Shown here in pieces: positions 34,741 through 46,363 of a stretch of DNA of 64,000 nucleotides. This DNA is from Cyclospora cayetanensis. Its lineage: Eukaryota > Apicomplexa > Conoidasida > Eucoccidiorida > Eimeriidae. Both the position numbers and the translations under genes were made by a program. Within the stretch, counting starts at the first letter, position 1, and every line of letters begins with the position of its first letter. The notes under the pieces were generated by a model. The model was not told the DNA's origin. It did not search any database and worked only from the letters and a program-made list of their open reading frames with translations. The DNA lies in assembly GCF_002999335.1 (NCBI RefSeq), contig NW_020312689.1:124001-188000 (forward strand). The letters are read 5' to 3'.

Positions 34741-35644
34741 CCGATACAGGAGTGCTCGCAGAACGCAGGAAATAACAGCCTTGCAGGCGACTCCTGTCAT
34801 ACCAGGCCGGTGTTGAATACAAACAAGGAAGAGTTTCTTGAAAGGCCCTCGTAATGATCATCCTGCAAGGTATTTTAGGGTCTAGTTCGTGACTCAAGTT
34901 GGAACGCTCCGGGGGGCCACCGCGGGGGGAGGCCCGTGAAACAAGCGTTTGTATTATCCAATGATTAGGAAAATAGGGTATCTGAGCCACCGAATTCCTC
35001 CGCAGACACCAAGCGCGTTACAACCATTTTAGGAACTAGCCTTCCACAGGCTGGCGCGACACGTCATGCACGCCATCAGTAGTAAAACCACTTGATACTA
35101 CCAGCCTAACTCTGGCGCAATTCAGGCATTGAGGGCTAAAGTTTCCACATCTTGAGCTTATCATACGAAAACATAGAGGAATCACCCCGTTGCTGTGGTC
35201 AACCTAATGAGGAGCAGTTCCCGACCCCTCATGCTTCCATCGTTCTCGTGTGGCAGCGTTGGGCCTTGAATAAAGCATCCTAGCCCGTGGTCCGGTCTAC
35301 TGTGATCCTGCTTACAACAGTGGAGTATCACAATTGGGTAAAACGCAATCCTAAAATACCCGAGATGACACCTTATACCAAGACAACGCATGCACAGTCG
35401 TATCGTAGTTAGCTACCTTACCGCCGGGTCAAGGGTAGCCCACTCCTCCCATTTGGCTTTTTCTGCCCTTTTTCGCTGCTCTTTGTTGCTGATTTTTGCA
35501 CTAGAAAACAATGGAAAACAAATCAAAATAATTTGCCCAAAAAGCATGAAAGAAGGCTGGAAAACCGTGGCAGGCGCTGATGTCCATCCGCTTAAGAGGC
35601 AATATCACACCCGCATGTGCAGCGAGGCAGGGGAGGCGCGGGGT

Positions 35645-35681
<37 letters not shown>

Positions 35682-36640
35682 GGCAGCAGCACCAGCAGCA
35701 GCAGACCGACTTGCTACTGTGGCTTTTGAATGTCTATACGCCTACGAAATTGCCTCTTTTTCGCCGCAGCGGTTTATTTTACCACGTCAGTCTCTTTGGG
35801 AAGTTGAGAGTCCCGAATGCGCAGCATTTTTCGCGCTTTTGCGCGGCACCAGCTGCAGCGGTGCGCAGTCAGCAGCAGCAGCAGCAGCGCCAGCATCAGC
35901 AGCAGGCCTGCGGCCACCCGTGTGCTGCAGCAACAGCAGCTGCAGCAGTTGCTGCCTCGAGTCTTTCGCAGCGCGATCCCAAGTGAGGCGTCGCTTCCCA
36001 TCCTTACTGCTTTTTAGGGCACCCTGGATAAAATTAGATAGTGGTGAGCGCCTTGTGCGGCGTTCGGGGGCCTCTTTCCCGCGCATTTTCGGCCAGGGAG
36101 AGGTAATCCTCCGCCCCACGCTTTAGGGCGTATATGTAAAATATCGCAGCGATAGATTGCTGCGTAATTAGAGTTACAGGGGTTGCTCTAGAGGTCATCA
36201 ACTGGGTAAGGAAGCCTCAGAAAACTGGCTTCCGGGGGTGTCCAATTAACCATTGGGCATCGCCGTTTCGTGCACGGGGGAACGGGGCTGGACCAGAGGA
36301 GCAGCGGCTTGTCTCCCACCATAAGCAGAGGCACCGGCAAATCCAAAGGATTAGAGTCGCTAAAGAGGTCTCGGAAGCTGCGTTCTTGTCTGCAGCCGCT
36401 CGCAGGCTGCGCAGCCGTGCAGTTTTTGTTTGAACGGTCCAGTGAGTCAGCGTTGCGTCTGCAACGGAAGGAGCAGCAGCAGAGGCAGTGGCGGCCGCCG
36501 CTGGGGTGCCGGCAGGGGGCGTTGCAGCGGCGTGCGCAGTCGTTCCTGCGAAGGCTTCCATAGCAGACGCCTCGAGATCAGGTATATGCGTGAGGCTGCC
36601 ACACACCGAGTGGCAGCAGCGGGTGCTGCAGGGGCAGGAT
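34741..36640. other. upstream of the HDAC gene; CAG-rich, no supported gene
   Basis: Contains a CAG/AGC run at 35646-35678 and further CAG-rich stretches at 35870-35950. These open overlapping frames on both strands. One plus-strand frame from 35817 begins MRSIFRAFARHQLQRC, a basic, Ser-rich sequence resembling a mitochondrial presequence, and meets a GTGAGG donor near 35983, but no continuation could be found. The region may also contain an upstream exon of the HDAC gene, whose frame is open from 36446 to the provisional ATG. Confidence 0.4.
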
Positions 36641-39600
36641 ATGAGGCCTGAGATGACACAGCCGTGTTCCCCCTCCGTAGTCGTGGGCATGGAGGAATAT
36701 CCTGTCTTCTTGTCCCCTCCTGGGAGCGCGCTTGCCGCCAGCAGCAGCAGCAGCCATGCGGTGGCTTCTCAGCAGCAGCCGCTGCTGCATGTAACGGGAG
36801 ATGTGTCTTGCTACAGAGAGGGCACGCTGCATCGTCTTATAGCCGCGAGGAACATTCCGGGGGTTCGGCAGTGGTTAAGCAACCCATTTTGTCGAGATGC
36901 AGTCAACGACTTCAATCACGCAGGTGTGTTGCTTGCACCCTATGCCGCTTCTGCGCACAGACTTCTATTGCTCGGTGTCCGCCTCGGGTGAGGGAGGGAA
37001 CGTGTCAGCGTTTCTTGTTGGATAGCGGGGGCGCTTTCTGACGGCGTTCGTGTGTGTCTGTGGCGACTGAGCGTGTGACTGCTGCTCCTGCTTGCCGCTG
37101 CGCTCTGCCTGCTACGTGTTTGTTTTAGGGGAGACCCCACTGCATGTCGCCTTACATGTGTGTGAGCCTCGCATTCTCTCGCTTTTGCTGAGCCCCCCGC
37201 CGGCGCAGTTCCCCCCCCAGTGCATTCTCTCCTGCAACGGCAGCAGCAGCCGCAGCGGCGCGTGTGTGAGCGGGGAGCCAGAGGGTGCGGAGGGCTCGCT
37301 CTTATCGGCGGACTGGCGAGCGCATGCGGCGCGTGCAGCAGCGGCTGCTACTGCGGCAACCGTCGACTTCTCGCTGCCTTTAGATGACATGCCCGCCCTC
37401 CACATCCTCGTGGGCCGTTCATCCTTCGCCGAAGTTCGCGCAGATGCAGCTGAGTGCCTCAGACGCTTGTTATACCACGCAGGATTGCTGTATGCAGCCT
37501 CAGGCGGCTCACGCGTCTGCAGCCGCTGCACGCTCACAAGCACCAGAAGCAGGGATCTGTCGACGGCTTGCCCAAAGGAGGAGGCCCGTCAGGTTCAGTG
37601 TGGCGCGCAGGAGTTAGATTTGGATGCAACGGATGGCAGCGGAAAGACGGCGTTGCACGTTGCTGCTGCTGCGGGGGGTGCAGCTGCCGTCGAGTTGCTG
37701 TTGCATGCGGGGGCGGATCCGCTGATAGCGGATAAGCGGGGGTTGATGCCGCTGCATGTGGCTGTGGACAGCCGCTCTGTCGAGTGCCTTTTGCTGCTGC
37801 TTGCGCATTCTTTCCCGGAGGACTGCTTTTTGTGGTGCGTGGACTCTGCTGCGGAGACGCTGCAGCGGCAGGAGGATGCGCAGCGACTCGTTGTGGGGAG
37901 TGCGGCAGCAGAGGCTGCAGTGTCGACCGAGGGGGCCCTCGCCGGGGGGGCCCCTCCCGATGTGCGGGCCTTTAAGAGGGTTGTGTTGCAGCGGGCGGAG
38001 AGGCGGCCTCTGCTGCCCTGCGCATGCAGCAGCAGCCTCGTCTACAGGATTGCCAGACGCTGCGTTCGCCGCTCCTCCTTTCGTTGCCTGGCAGCGCTGC
38101 TGTCATACCCCGTGTCTGCTGCTGCAAGCGCCAGCGGCAGCGGCAGCGCAGCAGCAGCTGCTGGCGAGTCGTGCATGGCGCTGCAGCTGCTTCATGAGCA
38201 GCAGTTGCGGGAGCTTCTCTGCGTTGCTCGCCGTAGCGGGTGTCTGCAGTTGTTTCTTGCAACCGTCTATGAGTTGGTGGACGCGGAGCCGTCCATGTGC
38301 AGCGTAGCGAAGGCTGTGTTTGCCGAGGCTGGGAAGACTTCCTCGAACTGCGGGGCACCACCGACTGCTCCTCAGCCGGTGTATGTACAGCAACGCTGCA
38401 GCAGCAGTAACAGGACGTACCGCATTCCTGAGGGGTCAGGGACCTTGCTGGCTACGCATGAGAGCTGCATGCGCCACTTGCCGCTCCCCGAACCCTCCGA
38501 TTTCCCCGTCAAGCGATTTAAGCTGATGCAGAGGTTCCCCGAGAACCCCAGCAGGCTAGAGGTGTGTTCGATCCGCATGCCCTAGATTCATGATGCATAG
38601 GCCCCACCAGACGCTGCGTGCGTGCTTGTTGCTGACTGCGTGTAGCTGATATTTCGAAGTTTTGGAATGCCGTCGAGGGTGCGCTCTGATTGCAACTTTT
38701 ATCGCGCTTGCTGTAGGTGTTGGTGCAACCGTCTTCGGGCGTCCTGAAGGCTGCGGAGTTCAGGCACTTGGACTGGATCGATTCTGCACCGCCGGCGTCG
38801 TTGGCAGACATCCTCCGAGTGCACGACGTTAGCTATATCTTCAAATTGAAGCAAAAGTAAGGGACAAAGCTTGGCTGGCTGCTTGGTGAAAGGGGTCTCG
38901 GTAGAGCAGGTGTGAGTGCTGTTATCGTAAGCTTTGGGGGCGGGGCGTGTAAATGTATGCCTTGGCGCAATACCGTTTTTCTAGTGAGTCTCTCTCTCTC
39001 TCTATGGATTTTTTTGGGTATGCGCATGCATGTACTTATGTATCTATGTGTATGTGGATGATTGTATTTTATGTGTATGTGGATGATTGTATTTTATGTG
39101 TATGTGGATGATTGTATTTGATGTGTATGTGTATGCATGTATGAACGAATGCATGGTTGTTTGTATGTGCTTGTATGCGCTTACAATGTGGGTTCCTGAG
39201 TGTCGATGTGCATATTTATATCTATACATGCATATATGTATGTATGTGCATGTTATTATGTACACGTATGTCTGCGGTGGCACTTTTTTACTGCTGCAGA
39301 ATACGCAGTACCTTCGGCACTTCTTCAGTTAAAGGGCCCTCGGGCGGCAACAGCGCTGTGGGGCCCACAGGGTTGGACAAGTTTGCGTATTCGTTTGCTG
39401 ATGGCGATACGCCAGTGACAGCTTTGAGTTGGGAGGCAGCCACCTGCGCTGCGGGAACTGTAATTGCGGCTGTGGATGCGGTTTGTACTGGCGCTAGGGT
39501 TAACGCCTTTTGTGCGGGTAAGCAGCAGTAGCGGCAGCAACTGCAAGGGGGGGAAGGGGGTAGTGGGCGTATGCGGAAAGGGGCTTGGTGGTGTGTGCAG

Positions 39601-42600
39601 TACTGGCCACGTGAATATGCACAGAGCGTGGTTTAGGAGGTGCTGTGTGTTCTTCCTGTTGCAGTCAGGCCGCCAGGTCATCATTTGGGGAGCTGGGGGG
39701 CTGCTCAGACAGCTCCCTATTCCCTGACAGACGAGGATATTGCGTAAGCGGCTTTCGAGAGCGTCTTCTTTGTTGTTGCCCACCTTGCTGTCTCAGCATT
39801 TGAGGGTTCCAGTCAAAGAAGGCCTCCCGTCAAGCGCGCTTGTGGCTGCGTTGCAGAGCGGGGAGTCAGGGCTTTTGCGTTTTGAATAACGTGGCCATTG
39901 GTGCTGCCTATGCGCGGTACAACTATGCACAGAAAGGTAGGCTTTTGTACACTGCGTTCCTGACCATCGATCCTGCAGCATTGGGGGAGGCGCGCCTTAA
40001 TCCGCTTCCGCCTTCTCTTGTGTTGAGGATTTCGCGGAGGCGGTGGCTGCTGCTGCTGCTGCTGCTGCTGTGTTTCTCCATGCATTCGCGGGGCGTCTTT
40101 CACAAAGGATCTTGCCGCGGCTGTGAACTTGAACGGTGCCGCAGGTATTCGCCGCATAGCAATAGTGGATTTCGACGCGCATCACGGAAACGGGACTGAA
40201 CAGATAATTCGGAACGTTGGTCTCAAATTTAGAAAGCTGCAGGTACGTATGAATGTGTATCTATCGAGATCTGCAGCCACAGTACAGTAAACCCCCCAAT
40301 ATTTTAGCAGATCCTAGGCCTTCTACCGTTTGACTCAGGGGGGTACCTCCGAGTTCGTGAATACTCGTACATATCCGAAACTTCAGGAGTGCAATGCATG
40401 GAGCCCTGCCCCTCTGTGGACTGTTAGGAGTTTCGATATTACACCATTGTGTGCGCTGCGTTCGGGCCCTGTGAACGTGGTCGTAGGGCTTGTCTACATT
40501 ACTGTCCGACAGCAGCTCACCGGCTGAAGTGCATCGCGCTCCTCCAAACCCCCAGTGGGGTGACCATCCTGACTGCTGCGAATCCGACGGCCTTAGGGGA
40601 TCGGCGGAAGACGGGGGGGGGAGTCTTCATGACTTTCCTGTACAGCTCCCCATGTGGTTGGGCTGGCGCGATGAGAGCGACCAAGATGAGCTCTTCTTCG
40701 CTTCTATTCATGGTCCGCTACAGCTGCTAGGATGTTCTCTAATGCCGCAATTCCTTTTTGGCTACGACGCAGATAGAATGGAAATGCGTATCTGCATTTC
40801 CATTCTGCATGCACACGTCTCCTGCGTCCGCTGCGTATATATATATACATATATACATATATACATGCATGCGCGTATGTATGCATATATATATATATAT
40901 TCATGGTCGTGTCTGTGTCTGTGTCTCTCTGTGCATTTGTTCGCTACAGCTTTTGACGGCAGCTTCTATCCTGGCACAGGCAATGACTGTGAAGACTTTA
41001 GTAAGCTGTGTAGACCCCTGCCCGCCGGGGCATTGTTCGTGGACTCCTTCTGATGCAGATAGGGTTTTTTTTTTACGGCGTCGCTCACCTCGGTCCGTGC
41101 GGTGTATGCACGCACGTTAGTGTATGTGCTTATGCGCATGTGTCTCATTCCATGCGCATGTTGTGGGTGTGTTTGTGAATAATGGCTTTCACAGGTGGTC
41201 CCACAATCCTTAACGTGACGATGCCAGTCCACGACGCTTGTTTCACACCTGTGGAGGGATCGGCGGAGGGTGACTCCTGCTGCCACTGCCGCCGTTGCCG
41301 TGAGCGGACTTGCATGGGCACGCGCGCACGCGCTGCTGCTGTTGGTCATGGCACTCCAGCAGTGGCAGCAGCAGCAGCAGTTGGGGGAGTTCTCAAGCCA
41401 TACCGCTGCCACTGCTGCCGGCTCCCAGGTCTACCGCATCGTTCTGTGCGGAGTCGCTTGCTGTTTAAGGAGCGCGTCTTGAAACGGCTGGATGCCTTCA
41501 AGCCCGATCTCATTTTCCTCAGTGCAGGCTTTGATGGACACATCAAGGATCCCATTGGGGGCGAGGCCGTGGGCTGGACGGAAGACGACTTTTACTGGCT
41601 CACGATGCAGGTGCAACGGGCAGCCCACCGCCACTGCAGTGGCCGCTGCATCAGCGTCCTAGAGGGCGGATATAATGTAAGGGGAGGCGTCATTTCTCCC
41701 CTGGCTCTCTGTGTTCGAGAACATGTTAGAGCCCTCGTCAAGGCCGCGCACATGCGCCTTGAGACACATGCCAAGCCTCGTAAAACACAGGGCTCATTGA
41801 GCAGGGTTCCCGAGGAGCTGATTGCCCAAGGAGCTTCAGAGTCGCATGCGCCGCGCCACCAGGAGGCCTCTAGCCCACTGGGAGACGATAGGGTCCCTGC
41901 AGGACGTGGGGAAGATGCTCTGGAGGGGTTCTCCGGGGGAGAGGAAGAGTTTCTAGTAGAAGATGAAAGCGACAGCGGCTTTTCGAGCTCGGACGATGAA
42001 GCTGAAGCCTTTTTTGATGCATATGAAGCTGTCGAGGGGGGTGGGGCCCCTTTTCAAGGCGCCTTGGTAGAGCCCTCAGAGGGTCCTTTGTTCGTTGCTG
42101 ACGGTCCAGGGGGTTCTCTACAGCAGCCGGTTGTCAGCCTGGGTGCCGCTATGGGCTCTCCTTCGCGAGCAGGTGTCGCCGGATCTCCCATCGATAGCCA
42201 TCAGCCGATGTCAGGGGGCCCTCTTTCTTACGTCAAGGACTCACTGAGGGCCTCGCTCCCACACCCGAGCGCAGCAGCAGCGACGGCTGCAGCAGCTGCT
42301 GGGGGGGAGTGGCTTGGTAATGTAACTGGGGAAACGCGCATCTTTCATTCCATACAGGAGGGTGTGCAAAGCCCTTCGGCGATTTCCTCCGTCTCGGAGG
42401 ACAGTGCCGCGGCAGGAGGGGGTTCGGAGGCTTCCCCAGCAGTTGCAGTAGGGGTGACGCATGTAGGGGCCCCTGGCGATTGTGCTGGCCCAGTAGCGGG
42501 AAGCCACGCGGAGGTGTTGCCATCGCTCTACCAGCAGCAAGGCCTCATGGTGCTTACCGCTTCAACGAGCGCAAGTGAAGAGGGAAAACCCCAAAGCATT

Positions 42601-42687
42601 GGGCTAGGCGAACCCCCTGCTCTGGAGGAGGGGGAAGTATGTAGCAAGGCTGTGCGGCTTCGATACCTTTGCGGATTTCCCGTGTAG
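36641..42687 (+). CDS. ankyrin-repeat histone deacetylase (class II-like), about 1,370 aa
   Basis: Exons: 36641-36923, 37129-38561, 38717-38856, 39300-39517, 39665-39743, 39857-39936, 40145-40242, about 40500-40712 (start unresolved), 40950-41000 and 41195-42687. All other junctions keep phase. The N-terminal half has ankyrin repeats: GETPLHVALHVCEPRILSLL, and KTALHVAAAAGGAAAVELLL then GLMPLHVAVDS. The deacetylase domain follows: PENPSRLE, DGDTPVTALSWEAA, VRPPGHH, GFCVLNNVAIGAAYAR, AIVDFDAHHGNGT (zinc-binding D-x-H), DELFFASIH, FYPGTGND, LIFLSAGFDGHIKDP (third zinc ligand) and LEGGYN (transition-state Tyr). All catalytic motifs are present, so it should be an active lysine deacetylase acting on histones or other proteins. 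The acidic, disordered C-terminal tail (ESDSGFSSSDDEAEAFF) is about 300 residues. The ATG at 36641 is provisional. Confidence 0.92.
39047..39130 (+). repeat. intronic 25-base minisatellite, about three copies
   Basis: The unit ATGTGTATGTGGATGATTG followed by TATTTT repeats in tandem about three times in the intron between HDAC exons 3 and 4, then degenerates into a TGTA-rich tract to about 39260. Confidence 0.85.
40775..40806. repeat. short hairpin in an HDAC intron, followed by TA-rich tract
   Basis: AGAATGGAAATGC (40775-40787) and its exact complement GCATTTCCATTCT (40794-40806) flank a six-base loop. A (TA)n and TATACA-rich tract follows to about 40900. It sits in the intron before exon 9. 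Confidence 0.8.
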
Positions 42688-43804
42688 TAGAGCCTTCCAG
42701 CTTTCTGTTGTTGACCTGGGGTGTGGTACAGTTGCAAGCAGCTGCCTTCGCCTCTCTTGGGCGGGGGTGGGCAGAGAATTGAAGGGTCGGGTTGTGCTGT
42801 TTGCATGCATACCCTGAAGACTAAATTATTTTTAAATGGTCAAGGCGCCTGGGCGGCCCCGGTGGGCCTTCCCCGATACTTGTAACAGTTTCTAGGGGAC
42901 GTAGGGCCATGGAGCAGTGGCCCCCAGGTGTACGGCCAGTTGCAGCTTGCTGCGCAGTCATACTTAATTCTTCAAATTTCTGCTGCAGTGCACGATATGT
43001 TGCCTGGTTCCTGCATCAAGGCTTAGCCGGAGCTGTTGCTTTTCACATTCTGCAGGCTCCTGGAAAACCCGCATGCAATGAGCAGTGAATGCGGTGCACG
43101 CACATTCGTGCTTCAAGCCCCCGTGTCTGGTAGAGATAGCAGCTGTGTCTACGGACTACATGGGGTGCTCGGGTTGTATCGACACCCAGCATGTGCGCAT
43201 ATAGCCTTTAGGATGCATGGATAGGATGGCTTGCAGAGGCCAGTTGACGAGGTTTTTGCTGGCTGCACGAAGCCGAGGGTGCGTGGTCTTGGGGGGTTCG
43301 ATTTAACGGCTCAGTGTTACGCTGGTGAGGTATACGTATACGCTTCGGCGTGCTTTCTCTTCCCTTTCTAGAGGGTGGAGGTGCTAGCTGGTGCTGCTAC
43401 TGTAGGTCTAGCCCCTGCATTCTGACGGCAACTTGTGCTGCTGCAGCATTTGCGGCGGACAGCAGGCTGCTTGCTACAGTGCTTCTTTCTCGGAGGAGAC
43501 TGAACTAAGTGTGCGGCCCCAATGCATGCCTGTATGCATGCGAAAACGCTAGTTCAAGGGGGAAGCATTTGCACGCGCTTTTGGTAGATTGCGCTGCCTT
43601 TATAAGGGAAGGCCGCTCGCAGGCTGAGTGCTGCCAACTTGGGGTCGGGCCTGCTAAGCTTGGCGCAAGCGCAATATTTGGTGCTAATGCGCCTGGTCTT
43701 CACTATGGGCCTTGTAGATGATGAAAGTCGGGCAGGGATAGTTTCCCAAATATGTAGACCTTCACAGTCCCGTGCTCGATTTGTGTGCAGTGGTAGGCAC
43801 TCCG
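42688..43804. other. convergent intergenic region, nothing supported
   Basis: Lies between the stop of the plus-strand HDAC gene and the 3' end of the minus-strand DDRGK1 gene. Only short frames without recognisable content. Confidence 0.5.
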
Positions 43805-43876
43805 TCAGTCATCAGCGGTGGCCAACTCCACGAGCCTCATGGAATTTCTCTGCTCCTCCTCTATCCGGGCCTTGTC
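43805..43876 (-). other. possible alternative last exon of the DDRGK1 gene
   Basis: A 24-codon segment preceded by a good acceptor (GTGCAG) reads DKARIEEEQRNSMRLVELAT and ends in TGA. It is phase 0 and would join exactly to an in-frame GT site in the last DDRGK1 exon (after 44062, GAGGAT|GTGTGT), extending the C-terminus by about 20 charged residues. Without that splice, translation simply stops at 44050. Confidence 0.35.
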
Positions 43877-44049
43877 CTGCACGGACGCGTTGCGCATGCA
43901 CGACACACACTACCCCGATAGTTCCGCAGCCAACAACAAACGGATGAGATTCATCGTGAAGGGGTCCCAGAAGGCACTAAACACCACGGAAGGGAGGAAG
44001 GCATGGCGGCTGCTGGGGCAGGGTGAAGGGATGCGCTAGAAGTCTACGC

Positions 44050-46363
44050 CTAAAAACACACATCCTCCGACGGCGTGAGCCTGATGATTCGGTTGCAGAT
44101 TGAGACCAAGTCTGTGTCCTTGCTAAAGCGTCCTTGGCTCTTGAGAGCCGCAGCAACTTTCTGCAGCTCCTCTTCAGTGAGACACAAAAATCGTCCCCTG
44201 TCGTCTAGGACGCCGCATAAACGACCGCACTCCCGCAGGGATTCAAGGCGCTTCACGCAGTCCTGCTCGGCATAAACGCATCCTCAAACACGTCTCACGA
44301 AGGCTAGAGAATCGCGACAGGGGGGAAAAGACCTACAGAGATTCTAAAAGTCTGACCGGACCGTGAGCGGTCCATGATACGTTCATCTGCCAAGGTATAC
44401 GCATGCCGGCAGAATGATCCAAACCGAGAAACCGAAATCGCTCGAAGGTGTATTCGAACATTGTGAGGGCTGAGTTGGTGCTGTGAAGGAATAAAGAAAT
44501 TGCACTAACGCACTTTCGTCTTCAGCCCGAACTCAGCGGCAATTTCCTCCAGGTCTACAGCTTTGCGCATTCTGATAAAACGCAGAAAGCGCTCCAACTG
44601 CTGGGCCTCCTCTTCTGGCGAAATCTGTAGCTCCCCCTCAGCCTCTATCTTGAAGGCTTTCTGCAAGCATGCAACCCGATGCATACGTATACCTTCCTAC
44701 AAATGTTTCCCTTCCACTTGTAAAGGTGAAATCCTTCGTGTACAGAGAGAGACGTGCGTGTAGAAAGAGCCCACCATCTTATAGGCAATATATGGATATC
44801 TCTACTTGCTCGGAGAAATAACCTGATATAAAGATACTTTGCTGTGTATTTATGTATGCATATGTATGGCTATGTATGCGCATATACACCCAAACGCCAC
44901 CGAATCCACGTGTATATGAACACGCATACACAGGATAAAAAAGCAGGCCGATCTTGTGAATGAGGCAGCGGTCATAAGACTATGAAAACGCACGCAGCAA
45001 CTAGAACGCATGTATGCAAGCCTTTCTTGAGGAAAGCACAAAAAGTAGCCTGTCTGCCATGGCCCAACAGAGAACAGGCCCCTTAGGTTCCTGCAGCAGT
45101 GCACTAAGGAGATCCTTCAGATGGAATGCTACAGAAGAGGGTTGAAAGAGCCACTTGCCTTCCACTCCTCGTATTCCTCTTGCTCCTTTTTGCGCTTTTC
45201 TTGCGCCAAACGCTCCTCCTCAGCCTCCTTCTCTGCCCATAGCCTTTCTCGCTCTGCCTGAGCGACAGCAGAATGCCATGAGACACCACCAAACTAGAGA
45301 CGCGCCAATGCACAATTGAGTCCTCCAATATATAGCGGGGTCTCTAGCTAGAAGCTTACGTGCGGCAAGGCAAGACAAGGCCCTTTTTCGCTTTTTTTGA
45401 GCAATTTCCGCTATCTCTTCTAAGGCGGTGGTTCTCCTATGTGTAGGGCAGTTAAGAGAGTCCAGCGTCAAGAGGCTTTCACTGAGCTCTTTTCTAGGGG
45501 CAGAGTACCTGACGCTTTCTGTACGCTTCTTGCTTTGCCTGCTTGTGCGAGAGGCGAGGGCCCTCCTCCTCCTCCTCCGAGTCTGATGCAGCAACGGCTG
45601 CAGCAGCTGCTGCAGCCGCTGCAGCTGCAGCGGCTGCTGCAGCTTCCCCCTGCTGCCGCCGCTGCTCGCGCCGCTGCTGCCGCTCCTCCTTCTCCCTCTG
45701 AGCAGCTTTCAGGCTCGAGGCGACAAGTGTCTCGCTTGCACTTGCTGTAGGACCCCCAGCCATCAGTTCCTCCATAGCTGAGCGGTCAGTCCTGCGCTTG
45801 CGGGCTTCAACAGCCCGCGGCTGTGAGCTGCGCAGCTCGCAGGGCAAAAAGACGGCACAGCGAGGCGAAATTTAAAGAGACAGCAGGGATTATCCAGCCG
45901 AAGCTCTTCATCTACGGCATGAACATGCGCATCACATGCTAAGTGCATGGGTAGAGGACAGGACAAGCAGCTCCCTCAATCGATAAACCTGAAAGCTAAA
46001 GAAACTGGAGAGCAACGGAGCGACACTTAGCTTGAACTACGTCGATCTTGAGAAAACAGCGCACCTCTTGGGCGTGATTTCAAGCGAGCGGCTTCGAAGG
46101 AGAAAGAGAACTCCTCCTATAATGACGCAAAGGGCTGCAACTCCAAGGGCAGCTGCAGTAGTGCTGCTGATGCCTAGGCCATCTTCCTCAAAACCGCGTT
46201 GCTGTGTTTGCCTTTGGGCAGACGCAACCGAGAAGCAGCTGTTCATAGACCAAACGATCGGTAATAGAGCTAAAGAAAGCGTACGTGGTTGTAGAGGCTC
46301 CCTGTGAAGCGAGAGGGCCCACTGCAATGCCTGCTGGCTGAGGCGAAGCGGGTGAAATGCCAT
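44050..46363 (-). CDS. DDRGK1: DDRGK domain-containing protein 1 (UFBP1) homologue, 358 aa
   Basis: Five exons: 46363-46065, 45827-45509, 45257-45159, 44660-44514 and 44262-44050, with phases 2, 0, 0, 0. The signature lies in the last exon, LDDRGRFLCLTEEELQKVA (Lys of the namesake motif replaced by Arg), preceded by QQLERFLRFIRMRKAVDLEE, which together form the family's C-terminal winged-helix region. The middle is a long charged helix (KQAKQEAYRKRQ, AEKEAEEERLAQEKRKKEQ) with a poly-Ala run and an acidic patch. A membrane segment (TAAALGVAALCVIIGGVLFL) lies near residue 80, after an N-terminal extension longer than in animals. In animals and plants the protein is ER-anchored and serves as a cofactor of the UFM1 ligase complex with UFL1. 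Exon 3 ends with a GC donor (AAG|GCAAGT). Confidence 0.9.

Noticed and set aside
35390..35986. 198-codon frame with poly-Gln
   Set aside because: The open frame depends on CAG runs; the rest shows no domain and alternative frames are equally open.
40049..40072. Poly-Leu coding run in the HDAC gene
   Set aside because: It lies between the donor after 39936 and the acceptor before 40145, whose phases join the conserved HDAC sequence directly, so it is intronic.
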